Assembly: GCA_037176725.1 (NCBI GenBank)
Contig: JAZBRS010000054.1
Span: 10,186,001 to 10,250,000 of the forward strand
Direction of reading: 5' to 3'
Source: Posidonia oceanica
Lineage: Eukaryota; Streptophyta; Magnoliopsida; Alismatales; Posidoniaceae
DNA: 64,000 bases
Position numbers and translations under genes: made by a program. The notes under the pieces were generated by a model. It saw only the letters and a program-made list of their open reading frames with translations, did no database searches and was not told the origin of the DNA. Below, piece after piece: positions 42,427-53,258 of this stretch (the first letter of the stretch is position 1; every line of letters begins with the position of its first letter).

Positions 42427-43834
42427 TGTAGATATCCTGTTTTGGCACTCTCCTTGTTCTTTAAAGTACCATTACACCATTTCATGCTCCATTCATCATT
42501 AGAGGCCTTTCTCTCAGCCTAAGGACACTCTCAATGCTCATTTGCCAGTCTGGACAGTTAGATGCAAAATTTTAGCATTCTACATTGAACGCTGAGAAAT
42601 TAGCGCTCTACGTTGAACGCTAAAGTTCCAACGTTCAACATGTCCAATTCATTTTCCTTTCCAAATAAGCCAACTTACCTTTTATGGACTCAAACCAATT
42701 TTCAAATTTTAACGTGCCCTCATGCCTTTTACAGAGAGCATCACGATCCCGTAATTTCAGTAATTTAGGTCTTATTAATCTCTTGGCCAAATTTGGCAGG
42801 TTGGCAGCCTGGGTGTATTGAACACTGGATATGCCGCGTTCAACATAGAACATTATATTTTCTGCATTCTATAACTAACAATTCTGTCATTAACTTTCCT
42901 TATTTGGGTAATTTTGAATTTCAAATCCTTACCATCTTTAGAGGTCTATTGACCAAGTAGTGACTTAATTAGGATCTAATCATGTCTAATCTATCATTAA
43001 TGGGAGATTATTCCCTCATATTGGATGGACATCGGGAGGACGTTGAACGCTAGGATTCCAACATTCAACATAGAACGCTAGGATTCCTATGTTCAACACT
43101 TCAGAATTGGAAACTCTTTGTTGCAGTTGTCTGATCTTACCAAATTTAAGCCTTTTTTGCCAATTTCGATCTCCCCATGCCTCTATATAAGTAGGGTACC
43201 CCAACCTTTGAGAGGGGGATAGACCTTAATTTTGGACCAAAGTTTTGAGAAGAGAATTTGGAAAAGAGAGAAACCAAGTAGAGAGAGAGAGAGAGAGGAA
43301 TTTTTGGAGAGTCTTAAGAAAGCCAGTCTTCTTCCATTTCTAACCACGCTACATCGGCGTCCTGCATTTCCTGCATACACATCATAAATAAGAGGGGGTT
43401 TTCTTTTAATATTTTGCATATTGCATTTCATTTCTTGCATTGTTGTAGCTAAGCATTCATACATAATTGCAACCGATAGGATAAAACCCCTAGGGTAAGT
43501 ATTTTTTCCTTTTATTTCATGTCAATTTTTAATTCGCCTTGAACCATTTACTACACTTTATTAATCAACATATTTTTAATATTGTTTTGCAAGGAAAAGA
43601 AGAGGGAGAAGAAGCTCACCGGCACAGGCACCTTTAGGCAACGTTGGCGTCGTCCTAAAGTAGCTGAACCCACAGCAACACATCTCCCTAGGTGTCTTGA
43701 GGGCCAATGAAAGCGAACTGAGAGTGGTAATCACAAGTCGGCTTCAACATCCGTGGAGTGAAGAAGTCGAACACAAGCAAAAGGGACTCAAGAGATGAGA
43801 AACGAACGCGCCTCCCCAAAATCCCGTGTCCACA
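42427..43834 (+). repeat. Solo LTR inserted in element C (1.4 kb)
   Basis: Starts TGTAGATATCC and ends CGTGTCCACA. Flanks GTAGG (42422-42426) and GCAAG (43835-43839) agree at three of five bases, and removing the insert restores a continuous RNase H reading frame (Glu-Tyr-Leu-Gln-Lys-Leu). A TATA box, CTATATAA, lies at 43183-43190. Words of the type GTTGAACGCT and AGCGTTCAAC recur in both orientations (42570-42640, 42830-42850, 43040-43105). The family is not recognised. No coding content. Confidence 0.7.
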
Positions 43835-44555
43835 GCAAGTACTCATGGTAAGGCACGAGCTTTGGGTCTTTGGTCTTCCGGTCACCATTGACTTGGGAGA
43901 TGACCAGCATTGCATCGTCATGTACTCGCAGCTTTCGTGCACTATATTCAAGTGCGACCTGTAGTCCCAGGATGCATGCTTCATATTCTACTATGTTATT
44001 GGTGCATTCGAAGGTTAACTTCCTTGCAAAGGGGATCAATTGTCCTTGCGGCATTGCTAAAACTACACCAATGCCCCTACCCCTCTTATTGACGCTGCCA
44101 TCGAAGTACAGATGCCACTATAGCTCACCCTCAGGATCCTTAGGTTCTGAATCCTTCATGGTGAATAGGATGTCTTCATCAGGGAACTGTGTCTGCAATG
44201 ACTGATATTTTAGCAAGGGTAAGTCGTCCAGGTGATCTGCCATGCCTTATCCCTTCAAAGATTTCTGTGTGACAAAAGTGATGTCGTATTGAGACAACAA
44301 CACCTGCCACTTGACGCATCTGCCTACGAGTGCTAGCTTCTGGAATAGGTACTTCATAAGATCATGCTGAAACAAGAGTAGAACAGGATACACCATCATG
44401 TAGTGTCTCAGACGCTGGGTGGCCCAAACAAGGGATAAGCAGACCTTCTCAATTGTGTTGTACCTAACCTCACAGTCATTGAATTTCTTGCTCAGGTAAT
44501 AGATGGCTCTTTCTTTACGCCCTGACTCATCGTGTTTGCCCAGAACTGCGCCCAT
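43835..44555 (-). pseudogene. RNase H domains of element C, first and part of second
   Basis: Right part: MGAVLGKHDESGRKERAIYY and HYMMVYPVLLL, the RNase H joined to reverse transcriptase. Left part: FARKLTFECTNNIVEYEACI and VHDDAMLVISQVNG, the archaeal-type RNase H. The domain is interrupted by the solo LTR after YHEYLL and continues at 42440. In the second domain the first Glu of the family motif NNEAEYEA is Val here (NNIVEYEA). Confidence 0.8.
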
Positions 44556-44599
44556 GGAGTGCTGTGTGGTAGGGAGATAAAGTAGCAGAGGCCGCCCTA

Positions 44600-45400
44600 G
44601 CGTGGGGGAACCAAAATCGGAGGCTTTATCAGAAGCTGCTTGATCTTATCGAATGCGGCTTGGCATTCGTCGCTCCAGCTGATCTATGCATTTTTCCTCG
44701 GTAGCTTGAAGATCGGCTCGTAGATGGGAGTAAACTGCGCAATTAACCGACTGATGTACTGTAGTCGCCCCAACAGACCTCGGACTTCCTTTTCCATTGT
44801 GGGGGGAGGCATGTCGATAATAGCTCTGGCTTTGTTGGAATCCACCTCGATTCCCCTTTGACTGATGATATAACTGAGGAGCTTGCCGAAAGATACTCTG
44901 AATACACACTTATTGGGGTTGAGACGGAGCTTATATCGCCACAAGCGGTCGAATAGCTTTCTCAAACAAATGAGATGGTCCTCGGACTCTCTGGATTTAT
45001 CAATCATATCGTCTACATAGACCTCGACTTCTTGGTACATGAGGTCATGGAATAGAGTAGTCATGGCTCTCAGATATGTTGTGCCTGCATTCTTGAGTCT
45101 GAATGGCATCACTCTGTAGCAAAAGACTCCCTAGGAGGTGATGAAGGATGTCTTTTCCATGTCTTCTTCTGCCATTCTAATTTGATTATATCTTGAGAAG
45201 CCATCCATGAATGATAGCATCTTATACCCTGTAGTGTTGTCGACTAAGACATTGATGTGAGGCAGTGAGAAGTCATCCTTGGGACTCGCCTTGTTGAGAT
45301 CTCTGTAGTCTATGCATATGCAGACCCGTCCATCTTTCTTCGGTACTGGCACGACATTCGCAAGCCATTAAGGGTAGAGGACGACTTTGAGGAAATTGAC
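44600..45400 (-). pseudogene. Reverse transcriptase of element C
   Basis: Contains VPVPKKDGRVCICIDYRDLN, FMDGFSRYNQI and YVDDMIDK. The Asp-Asp of the polymerase motif is present in YVDD, while FMDD is FMDG. A stop at about 45129 and a shift near 44680 break the frame. Confidence 0.8.
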
Positions 45401-45442
45401 ATTATTCTGCTTCATAATTTCTTCTTTGAGCTTTAGCAGCCA

Positions 45443-46020
45443 CTACGGTCGCGATCTTCTAAACTTCTGCTTGACTGGCTTGGCATTGGACTTTAGTGGC
45501 AGCGTGTGTACCACTACCTTGACATCTAGGCTGACCATGTCATCGTAACTCAAGGCAAATACGTCTGCATACTCCTTCAGGAAGGCTATGAACTTTGCTC
45601 TTGCCTGTGGCGATAGCTTGGCACTGATGCGTACTTCTTTAATGTCCTCAGCTGTGCCAATATTAACCAGCTTCGTCTCTTCCTCGACGTGCAAGCTTGG
45701 GCCCTCTGGATTGTTATCGTAAGGTTGAAATTCAGGCGGTGCTTCCTCATTTTCATCTGCACCTGTATCATCTTCCTCCTCATATGCTATAAGTTCTAAC
45801 AGGATCTCCTTCTCGAAGGTTGGATATGTGACATCGAAGGAGAAGATGTGTTCGGAGCTCTGACCTTGACAACGCCTCAATACAATCACACTCACTCTAA
45901 TGTTCTTGTATCTGCAGTGAGTGGCCTCTGTCTTGCTGACTTCTGGACCTGTTGATGGACCAGGTCGCTCTGCTTCATCTGCCACTGCTACTTCTGCTGT
46001 TATTGCTGTTTCTTCAGCTA
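45443..46020 (-). pseudogene. Linker before reverse transcriptase of element C
   Basis: Matches the N-terminal 260 residues of the element B pol frame, including ISAKLSPQARAKFIAFLKEY and ADVFALSYDDM. It begins inside the polyprotein, so the element is cut here. Acidic, with no domain of known activity. Confidence 0.7.
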
Positions 46021-46680
46021 TATTTTTGTCTTTTTTTGAGTTTTTAATCTTTTTTTTGTATTTTCTAAAATATCACGTTATCTTTCCAATGCATCTAAAA
46101 TCATAAAATTTTGAGTTACATACCGAAAGTTATTATCGAAATAACACCTATGACGCAGACAGGACAAAATTTACCTCATGGCTAAACTTTCATTGCTATT
46201 AACATCAATCTCTTTTCTTTTCTTCCCCTTTCTTTCTCCCTCTTTCTCTTTAGTATCTAGGGCTTGTACTTGAGAAACTAAAGACTCTTAAGTCACATAT
46301 ATAGAGAGGAGAAGATATTTCCAATAATGATCCTTTAAATCATAAACATAATTCACTTTTCTATTTTTGATATAACTAAATCTAAATTTCCATAAATATT
46401 AAGGTAACTAATCTAATTCAAGATTTAAATTCACTTGCGTTAATTTAAATATTCTTAATTCAAATCTAAATAAAATCTTGCTATATCTATAATTTCAAAT
46501 TCAGAAAAATCAGGAATCTTACTTGATTCAAATCTAAATCAAATCTTGTTATATCTGTAATTTCAAATTTAGAAAAATCAAGGATCTCACAAGAGTCAAA
46601 CTCTTTATTACATTCTAGAGTTGTGTCTCCTTCTTAAAAGAACAGGCGATTATCCAATGTAGTATATCAGTAAACATCAC
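46021..46680. other. AT-rich sequence with a 68-bp tandem duplication
   Basis: No gene. The words CAAATCTAAA and ATCTTGCTATATCT recur at 46461 and 46529, a tandem duplication with period 68. A TATATAGAGAGGAG word near 46298 could be a remnant promoter of an unknown element. Confidence 0.4.
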
Positions 46681-49600
46681 TGTAACGACCCGAGTAGCTA
46701 CCAACAAAACCAAAAGCCCAATAAATTTAAAACTTAATTAAATACAACATTTTACAACAAACCACCGGATAAACAACAAATATCAATGCTAGGAACCTGC
46801 AGTAAACAGCTATGTGACTCCCACAATAAGCACTAGAACTCCAAACCAGCTAATCATCTACACCTGCAACTGAAAACCAAACAAAGTACACGTGAGTGAC
46901 CCAGAAATCGTCGCCCAGCACACACTTCGCAAAAATACCCGAGAAACCGACTTAAAACCTCAAATACGGCACAACCAGTAAAATTCCAAAAATCTGGGTC
47001 CACAACAATCAATATAATCAATAAAACACCTTTCCTAAATCCCACAAGCTAAAACCGGGGGAAGACAGACATTTACAAAATATTCACAAAGCCACGGCCC
47101 ACCGGTCCAAACCTCAAAACCACTCAAAACCCTCCAACCCCTCAGGCTGGGAAAACACTCGGCACACTGGCCAAGACAAGGCGGAAATACCCCGCAAAAC
47201 TAAATTTCAATCAATATAATGGCCCACCGGCCCAAAGCTTAAACCAAAGCCACACGCCATAACTAGGCGGGAAAATATCTGGCCCAATATGACCCAAAAC
47301 ACAAACCACAATCTCACGCCAAACACAGGCGGAAAGCAACTGGCCCAATATGGCCAAAACAACAGTAAAACTCACAAAGCCCGAACTCAGGCAAAGCTTA
47401 AGGCCTAATATGGCCAGCAACAACCAAAACACAGCCCCGCAGGCATAAAACCACAACTGATCGTGTTGCCTGGCGCCAAGCAACCGACCTGGCCTCAAGC
47501 AGTAACCAGGGACTCACCCCTGCAGCTCACTGCACTACCACGAACACCCGTCCTATGGAGAAGCGTATCCGTCCCGGCATCTCGTCACTAGAGACGCCTC
47601 AAAAGCATCCCCACCTGGGAAAACTACTCACCCCAACTGGGCAAGTTGTCCTCACTCAGAACAAACCACAGGGCACGCCTAATATACGGCGACCTCAACT
47701 CAATGCTCTGAACCACTAGAGGCTCCAACCCTTAGGCTCAGCCAGCACCCAAAACCAGGTGAGTCCCGGTGCCCGTAACAACTAGGGTATCACGCCCAGC
47801 TACGCAGGAGTATCATACCTCCCGAGTCTGCTGCTACGATACCGCTAGGTACGGTCGGCACCTCGACCCCCAAACCTCAACCCAGGTGAAGTGTGCGACA
47901 CACCAGGAACACAGTCGCATCCCCGGGTCCAACCAACACAACTCCCAGGTTTTCAACCACGGAAAATATCGACAAAACCATTTGCAAACTATTCATATTT
48001 TCCTCAGAAATCTCTTTAAAAACATTTATCAAATATCATGGGCTAAAGCACAAAAAGCCCCAAAACCAACCAAGGAAACTACATTGGAAAACAAGCCCGG
48101 GAGAGCATCCCAAACCAAAATCGGCAGACCAGTACTCCAACCGGTAGACCGAAAATCCCTATTTCGGTGGAACCAAATCCACCAGTCGACCGATCCGCAC
48201 AGTGATCGGCAGACCGATATCACATCAGTCATACCGAAAATCCCTGCTTCGGTGGAACTAAATCCACCGGTCGACCGATCCAACCCTGAAAATGGTAGAC
48301 CGATAAATAACGGTCGATCGAAATCAGGTCCTGGTCTAAATCTGACAGAAAAAGGTGACACCGATATCACACCGATATACCAATTTCCCCTAGAAATCGG
48401 CAAACCGACCAAAAAGGTCGTGCCGAACCAGGACAGGGTAGCCAAATTATAAAACCGACTTAAAACCCAAAACACTCGAATCAAACTCTAAAACTAGCGT
48501 GTCATATAGCGGATTCTCTAGAATTCAACAAGGAATGCAACCATATACTCAATATGGCATTCCGAGGCACGCAACCCAAGAAAACACCGAAAAACCAATC
48601 TTCAAACCATTTTCTATAAAAACCTCAAAACACTATCAAATCTACGCCAAATCAAACATGCAACACATGCAAACGAGCGTCTCAGCTCGAGCAACACAAA
48701 TATATCACAATCGCCTCAATCCGAGGCCCAAAACACCGGAATCTACCGGAAAACTAATAATTAGGCAATTAAGCCGCTCGGGCCATAATTCGGCCAAAAA
48801 CCACATAAAATCTTTAAAAATTACCAAACCTCTACCATAGCAAATAAACATGGCAAGGTACACAATTAAATCATATTCAAGCCGTTTGAGAGCATACAAC
48901 CTCATCAAATAGCGGAAAACCACTCTCAAGCTATAAACTCACTCAAGCCAAATAAATTCGCCTAAATGTATATAAATTCCTAAAAATTACCAAACTCGAA
49001 TATAACATACAAAACATGGCAAGGGACACATGTAAGGCAATATCTAAATATTTAAGCTCTTAGGGCGGGACGTGTACCTTAGGACAGAGGGACAACCCCC
49101 GTCCACCGGCGAATCACACGCACTCCGAGCTCCACACACCGCACACGGGCACGCCGCTCCACCGGAACAACGACCGGAGCTCGCCGCACCATCGCCGGCC
49201 GCCACCACAACCACCACCGATAGAGGAGGAAGAGGAAGAGGAAGGAGGGGACAGGAGGGGGAGAAAGGGGAAAGGAGGAGGGAGGGAGGGGAAGGAGGGG
49301 GAGATGGAGGTGAGGAGAGGGAGAGGAGAGCTCCGCCGGCCGGCTAGGGCACTGGCGCGGGAAGGAGAAGAAGAGGAGCGGGCACAAGTAGGGGAGAGGG
49401 GGGAAACGCACGAGCAGGGGAGACAGGGGGAAACGCACGCGCGAGGGAAGGAAGAGGAGATGGCACGCGTGTGAGGGGGGAGGAGGGGAAAAGAGGAGGG
49501 GAGGGCACGTGAGGGGGAGGGGGTGGGAAGGAGAGAGAGAGGGAAGGAGGGAGGGAGAGAGAGAGAGAGAGAGAGAGGAAGAGAGGAAGAAAGGGAGAGG

Positions 49601-49823
49601 AAGAGAGAGAACAAGCTAGAGACTAGACCACAATCTGTTCCACCAACCACCAACCACCACAAGTAGGAGTCCATCACAACAAAACAGGTAGAGATCCATA
49701 CAAACCATAGATGGGGTCCACAACAACTCAAGTGGAACCTACAAGGCCAAGAACATCCGACCAAAGTCAAGGAATTCATTATAAAAACATAATTACAAGA
49801 AAAATGAATTCTCGGATATTACA
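46681..49823 (-). repeat. Solo LTR, Tekay-like family, with 5-bp target duplication
   Basis: Ends are TGTAACGACC at 46681 and GGATATTACA at 49823. Both flanks read ATCAC (46676-46680 and 49824-49828), a perfect 5-bp duplication, so this is a solo LTR of 3143 bp formed by recombination between two LTRs. Minus orientation is inferred because the related fragment at 34875-35650 lies on the plus strand behind a plus-strand reverse transcriptase. It holds CGGT/ACCG-rich sequence (48110-48430) and a polypurine zone (49206-49617). Open frames inside are not protein-like. Confidence 0.85.
49206..49617 (+). repeat. Polypurine, G-run-rich tract inside the solo LTR
   Basis: About 400 bp of nearly pure A/G on the plus strand with many runs of three to five G separated by one to four bases (densest at 49230-49320), ending in a GA simple repeat (49555-49580). 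It can form G-quadruplex or triplex structures in principle. Confidence 0.8.
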
Positions 49824-50071
49824 ATCACAGTCTTTGTAAACTCACATACAAAGGAGAGTGCTGCAAGTGGACTGTAACAGTCCGTCCACAATTGGTAAAT
49901 TTATTAAAAGAATAACCTACATGCTTGTGCCGGAATTCATTATAAAAATATAATTACAAGAAAAATGAATTCTTGGATATTACAATCACAGTCTCTGTAA
50001 ACTCACATACAAAGGAGAGTGCTGCAAGTGGACTGTAACATTCCGTCCACAATTAATAAATTTATTAAAAG
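49771..50071 (+). repeat. 161-bp tandem duplication across the LTR end
   Basis: 49771-49910 matches 49932-50071 with few differences. The unit contains the last 53 bases of the LTR, the ATCAC target duplication and about 80 bases of flank, so it was duplicated after the LTR inserted. Confidence 0.85.
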
Positions 50072-51440
50072 TAATTTCACCTAAATTTACCAAGTGAAAT
50101 TATTCACCAAAATATCTAAATAATGAAGACCATAACAATTCTCGTGATGCAATGTGCATCAAAACATTACATAAAGGAATTACGGAGTGCATGCTATTGT
50201 TGATGATAACATAGTTCGAAGTACATAATAAAAGAGTTTAAGGATCCATATTACATATTTTATTTAAGATATTGAGACTAAAATCTGGAATGATGGAGCA
50301 ACGTAGTTTGTTGACCCATGACCAGCAATAGCTACATCTGCATCACAAACTACCACTTAAGAATAGTACCATAAGATTTCACCCACATTTGCGAAAACTA
50401 ATGCAAAGTTTGATATTCACAAAAGCTTAGCCTTCTAAAAATTCAGAAATATAGTGTATTAAGAAAGTGCTTACTGAACTAATAGTAGTTTATTTCAATT
50501 GGAAAATTTTGAGTTCAATTCCAAAGGGTGTAGAACTTTTTGCAAAAAATGGTCATTTGAAAAAAAAATTATTTCTACAAAAAAAGATAAAATCAACATG
50601 CATTTTCTTAAAAAGATCAACTTTCTTTTAATATTACTAGTGAACCAACATACGTTGCACATTTGATAACAAATTATAGTATTTCTTTGGTTCTAGAGAA
50701 TATAATAATTAAATATATGTAACATTACATATTTTATGTATTGTAGCTATTAAATTTAAATACTTGTAAAAACAAGTCCATCATAGTACAACTCTTAGGA
50801 AAAAAAAAACCTAGTTAAAATAATAATTTCACAATGACAATTCGTTGATAATTTTTGAAATTCATTATCAATATATCAAACCACATATGTGATTGCTAGG
50901 TAAATATCCACTACTAATGGGCTTTTAAGATTTTTTTTAGACAACAAATAATCCATTTATGATCAGAATAGAAAGAGAAAGGAAACATAACATATATGGT
51001 AGTTTTTTCTTTCTAGGATTTTGAGATTAAAATAAAATCTACAAAAGTTAAATCTACAGTGACAATAAGGAAAGATCAACTTTAAAATTAATAACAAAAA
51101 TAAAATTCTAAATGCTCATGAAAGCATAGATTTTCATGTGACCATGTGAAAGCTTATTTCATGAATTCCTCTACCATGATCATATGGTGTTGTTCTAATC
51201 TTGAAGATATCTATCTTTGTATTTATAAGGTTGTCTTTAATTTTAATAAAAAATATTTATTTTTTGGAGTGATAAGTAGTTAAATATAGGCATATGAATG
51301 TGTTGTATCATACTAAAGTTGATGAATAATATAATTGTACATAAGAGGTGTAATGATAATTAATATGTAAAAGACATGTGGCATACTTGTCTTTTCACCA
51401 TTTCACACACATAAGTGATAGATAATTATATAGCATATCA
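50072..51440. other. AT-rich intergenic sequence
   Basis: No open frame of note, no recognisable element ends. Confidence 0.6.
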
Positions 51441-51697
51441 GATTAATCAATAGTTACTTTCAAAAATTATAAACTTTAGTGTACTTCCATGAGGCACTCA
51501 AGAAATTGCATAAGAATTTGTATACTCATAGTTAAAGAAATTAAATAAAAGTGAAAATCTTAGAATTGGTAAAAATATTAGATTAATCAATTGATATTTT
51601 CAAAAATTATAAACTTTAGTGTACTTCCATGAGGCACTCAAGAAATTGCATAAGAATTTGTATACTCATAATTAAAAATATTAGAATTGATACGAGA
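51441..51697 (+). repeat. 140-bp tandem duplication
   Basis: 51441-51580 repeats from 51581, sharing a block that includes ACTTTAGTGTACTTCCATGA and GGCACTCAAGAAATTGCATA almost unchanged. No coding content. Confidence 0.8.
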
Positions 51698-53258
51698 GGA
51701 ATGTGAAGAGGCTAAGGTTATCTTATCTTAGATATAACAAAAGTGAAAAAAATATGTGTTTTGATTAATAGGTTATTGAAGAGTAATTAAGAGACATTCT
51801 TAGGTGGCATATTTCTCTTTCTTTTACATAATGATAATTAGTAATATATATATAGACATAGATATAGATATAGATAAAAGAAATTAGAATATGCAAAATG
51901 ACATCTGCTTTCAAAATATTACTCGTGTGAACTTTTACCTTCATAAGGTGAAGTGATTCTCTCATATTTGAACCTGAAAGAAACCTTTATGTTTCCTCGA
52001 TAGCCTTCGTCTAGTTGTGATGCCACATTTAATTGTAATATGGTCCGTGACTCATTAATAATTTCTCATACAACTTTTGGAGCTTATAAGTGTGTAAAAA
52101 ATGGCGGTACTTATTTGAAAAAGAATCCTAATAATTTTGTTAAAAAAATCCCTTCTACATTTCCAAAATTAATTATTTATATGTCCTTTCTTATTGTCAT
52201 ATTTTGTTGAAATAGGATTTGAATTTAATGCAAGAGAACATTAATTATTACAATTGATTAAAAAATCCTCTTGTAAACTTCATTCCAAATGATTCTACTA
52301 AAATCAAATACCCCAGTAATCCAACAAGGCAAAAGCCGAAATTTAAAGAAAATCAGAAAGCTGACCAATCATACGTACCCCAGTCGTTAGTGCGACAGTT
52401 GCGCTCGCGGCGACACATAAGGCGAGCTTGTAACATCAAAAAGTCGAGAAACTAAAAAAACATCAAAAAATCGTGACTTAAAAAAAAATCGCAAAGAAGA
52501 AGAAGTCATGAGCTGATAACAACCGGCAAGAAGAAGAAGAAGAAGAAGAAGAAAGGAAATCTTGAGCTTACATTCTCTTGGACGCAGCCGGTGATGCAAT
52601 TGTCGTAGTAGTCGAAGGTGGAGAGGACTCTTCACCTCCATTTGGGAGCTGATGAGAACCAACAGGAGAAAAAGCAATTCACACACTGCTGATCTTCTTC
52701 TCCTGTCTTCCTTTAAGGTGTCTATGCAATCGATCTCTTCATCTTTCTGCTTATTATATACCTGAACATGTCAAGTGAACGTCCTCACCTGGTGAAACTT
52801 TTACGAATATGTCGGCCATTATTGAGTCTTTAGGTCTGGCCACGCAGATGGTACTGCATCCATCCGACATTACCATGTTGACATCGTGAGAGTCAACTAG
52901 ACGACTTTCTTAGTCAAGCTTTCACCCACTGATTCAATGCCCTCTGATGAATCGAAAATGCAACAATATATAACTTCAAATAGAAAATATTTTTGTTTAC
53001 CTGGCAACTGCTTTCACTAGTAAATCTGCACCAGTGATACATGATATGATACTAACAACTACTCATTACTACAGGCCCACCGTAGGGAGTGAACAATATA
53101 TCTATATATTCTCCGTACAAAAGCTTAGAATACAACATGCACGAAATATTCTAATGGACAAGCAATGTATATATGGATTAATAGAACTGGGATTCTGGTC
53201 TTCTCCAATTCTTTAATATTTAGCCATCAACTTTCACAACAGTCTCTCCAGTTCTGTC
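51698..53258. other. Intergenic region downstream of the WAT1-related gene
   Basis: AT-rich. Contains a GAA run (52531-52556) and CT-rich sequence on the minus strand (52387-52686) that makes a Leu-rich open frame without a recognisable domain. The 3' untranslated region of the WAT1-related gene should begin at 53258 and run left, but no clear polyadenylation signal was identified. Confidence 0.5.
52531..52556 (+). repeat. GAA microsatellite
   Basis: Eight or so AAG/GAA units. Confidence 0.8.

Larger units (their letters stand above)
39787..46020 (-). mobile_element. Tat/Ogre-type Ty3/gypsy element C, pol region, interrupted
   Basis: Minus-strand order is acidic linker (46020-45443), reverse transcriptase (45400-44640), RNase H (44600-44220), archaeal-type RNase H (44110-43835 and 42440-42330, split by a solo LTR), integrase (42260-41040), and spacer (40970-39787). 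The last continues left of the hAT element to about 36280. It is closely related to element B throughout pol but carries many stops. Gag, protease and both LTRs are missing. The right end at about 46020 changes to AT-rich unrelated sequence. Confidence 0.85.

Noticed and set aside
47769..48452. 227-codon frame in the solo LTR
   Set aside because: No domain; related LTR pieces at 34875 and 62994 do not keep the frame.
49114..49779. 221-codon Ser/Pro/Leu frame on the minus strand
   Set aside because: Produced by the polypurine tract; simple-sequence translation.
49873..49984. Mini-LTR reading from TGTAACAGTCC to GGATATTACA
   Set aside because: Explained better by the 161-bp tandem duplication; the flanks do not form a target duplication.
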